Below are positions 5,588-6,773 of a stretch of DNA of 6,773 nucleotides, one piece after another. The translations under genes and the position numbers were made by a program. Each line of letters opens with the position of its first letter. The stretch's first letter is position 1. The notes beneath the pieces were generated by a model. It was not told the DNA's origin and made no database searches. It worked only from the letters and a program-made list of their open reading frames with translations. The DNA is from Oscillospiraceae bacterium (lineage in GTDB: Bacteria > Bacillota_A > Clostridia > Oscillospirales > Oscillospiraceae), in contig JAGBEM010000108.1 of NCBI GenBank assembly GCA_017936985.1, positions 1 through 6,773 of the forward strand, in the 5' to 3' direction.

Positions 5588-6773
5588 ATGCCCATACCTG
5601 TACTTTATTTGGATGCGCAGAAGAAGACTGCGCTGGACAATGGCTTTGCAGCTGCCTTTGGTACAGCGCCGGAGCGGTATTTTTCCGCACCGGGCCGCAC
5701 GGAGATCGGCGGTAACCACACCGACCATCAGCGTGGCCGTGTGTTGGCGGCTGCTGTCAATTTGGATACAGTGGCGGCTGTCCGTGAAAACGGCACCGAT
5801 ATGATCCGTATTCTCTCCAAGGGTTACCCCCGTTGCGAGATCAATGTGAAGGAACTGACCCCTAAGGAAGACGAGATCAATTCCACCCCAGCACTGATCC
5901 GCGGTGTAGCTGCCCGCTTTACACAGCTTGGCTGCGAGGTAAAGGGCTTCGATGCTTACTGCGAATCCACCGTTCTTCCCGGCAGCGGCCTTAGCTCTTC
6001 CGCTGCTTATGAGGTGTTGATCGGCACCATCATCAATCATCTGTTCTTTGATGCCAAGGTCTCTCAAGCAGAGATTGCCCAGATTGGTCAGTATGCGGAG
6101 AATGTGTTTTTTGGTAAACCCTGCGGCCTGATGGACCAGACCGCTTCTGCTGTCGGCAATTTGGTGACTATCGATTTCTTCGATAAGGATCATCCCGTTA
6201 TTAAGCCTGTCAATTTTGACTTCTCTGCCTGCGGACATGCCCTGTGCATCATCGACTCCGGTGCAGACCATGCAGATCTGACTGACGAATACGCAGCTAT
6301 TCCCGGTGAGATCAAAGCTGTTTGTGCCCACTTTGACAAGGAAGTGCTGACCCAAATTGACGAGGCAGAGTTCTTTGCTGCGATTCCTACATTGCGGGAG
6401 AAGTGCGGTGACCGTGCGGTGCTCCGCGCTGTCCACTTCTATGACGATAACAATCGTGTCATCAGGCAGGTGGCGGCTCTGCGCAGCGGCGATTTTAATG
6501 AGTTCCTGCGGCTGATCAAGGAAAGCGGCCGCTCCTCCTGGATGTACCTGCAGAACGTGATCCCTGCCGGCTACAAGGCTCACCAGGATGTGGCGGTTGC
6601 GCTGTGTCTGTGCGAAAAGTATCTTTTGGGCAAGGGCGGCTACCAGGTCCACGGCGGCGGCTTTGCCGGTACGGTGCAGGCCTTCGTCCCCTTTGAAATT
6701 CTGGAAGACTTCCGCGCCGGCATCGATGCGGTGCTGGGCGAGGGTGCTTGCCATGTGCTGTCTATCCGCCCCC
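5588..6773 (+). CDS. galK: Galactokinase (3' end beyond the window)
   Basis: GalK phosphorylates galactose to galactose-1-phosphate with ATP, the first cytoplasmic step of the Leloir pathway. The frame is open for 395 codons and stops only because the window ends. The protein belongs to the GHMP kinases. Its sugar signature APGRTEIGGNHTDHQ (34-48) includes Arg37, His44 and Asp46; the ATP loop is LPGSGLSSSAA (130-140); catalytic Asp183 lies in GLMDQ; Tyr235 matches a sugar-contacting tyrosine; the third GHMP motif is VHGGGFAGTV (354-363). The usual GEHTDY is here GNHTDH, so the glutamate that contacts the sugar is Asn43. I recall this variant from clostridial galactokinases. The last visible residues, LSIRP, lie near the usual C-terminus, so few codons are probably missing. 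It follows the mgl operon in the same direction, but beyond a strong terminator. Confidence 0.9.
   Translation, partial: MPIPVLYLDAQKKTALDNGFAAAFGTAPERYFSAPGRTEIGGNHTDHQRGRVLAAAVNLDTVAAVRENGTDMIRILSKGYPRCEINVKELTPKEDEINSTPALIRGVAARFTQLGCEVKGFDAYCESTVLPGSGLSSSAAYEVLIGTIINHLFFDAKVSQAEIAQIGQYAENVFFGKPCGLMDQTASAVGNLVTIDFFDKDHPVIKPVNFDFSACGHALCIIDSGADHADLTDEYAAIPGEIKAVCAHFDKEVLTQIDEAEFFAAIPTLREKCGDRAVLRAVHFYDDNNRVIRQVAALRSGDFNEFLRLIKESGRSSWMYLQNVIPAGYKAHQDVAVALCLCEKYLLGKGGYQVHGGGFAGTVQAFVPFEILEDFRAGIDAVLGEGACHVLSIRP

Noticed and set aside
5408..6754. Long antisense open frame opposite galK
   Set aside because: The sense strand encodes an unmistakable galactokinase across nearly the whole span, and the frame crosses the terminator and the end of the InlB-repeat gene.

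Overview
The window looks like a chromosomal segment from a gut-type Gram-positive member of the Clostridia, probably near the Oscillospiraceae/Ruminococcaceae. This is inferred from strong AGGAGG-type ribosome sites, a lipoprotein-anchored sugar-binding protein, a clostridial-style galactokinase motif and a moderate GC content with heavy use of CTG, GAC, GCT and TCC codons. Species cannot be fixed from the sequence alone.

Layout: (1) 1-370, minus strand: the N-terminal third of a tyrosine-recombinase integrase that runs off the left edge. (2) 415-936, plus strand: debris of a mobilisation module, namely a relaxase-like C-terminal tail with no start, and an overlapping small gene broken by a frameshift and a premature stop. 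(3) 937-1246: an AT-rich gene-free stretch with an operator-like 14-bp palindrome, a degenerate direct repeat, a good extended -10 promoter and a short leader hairpin. (4) 1247-5514: a complete galactose/methyl-galactoside (Mgl-type) ABC importer operon: lipoprotein binding protein (mglB), double-domain ATPase (mglA), permease (mglC) and, overlapping the mglC stop by one base, a 126-residue single-pass membrane protein carrying one InlB B-repeat. (5) 5528-5560: a strong intrinsic terminator. (6) 5588-6773: a galactokinase gene (galK) that runs off the right edge.

The genes form a galactose uptake-and-phosphorylation module: the binding protein captures the sugar at the outer face, MglA/MglC import it using ATP, and GalK phosphorylates it to galactose-1-phosphate. 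The mglB-mglA gap holds two substantial RNA structures, a 13-bp UUCG hairpin without a U-tract and a 17-bp helix that competes with a smaller hairpin. They are well placed to make the binding-protein message more abundant than the ATPase/permease message. The least expected part of the operon is the membrane-anchored InlB-repeat protein, which may be an undescribed accessory component of the transporter.

No CRISPR array, tRNA, rRNA or defence system was seen.
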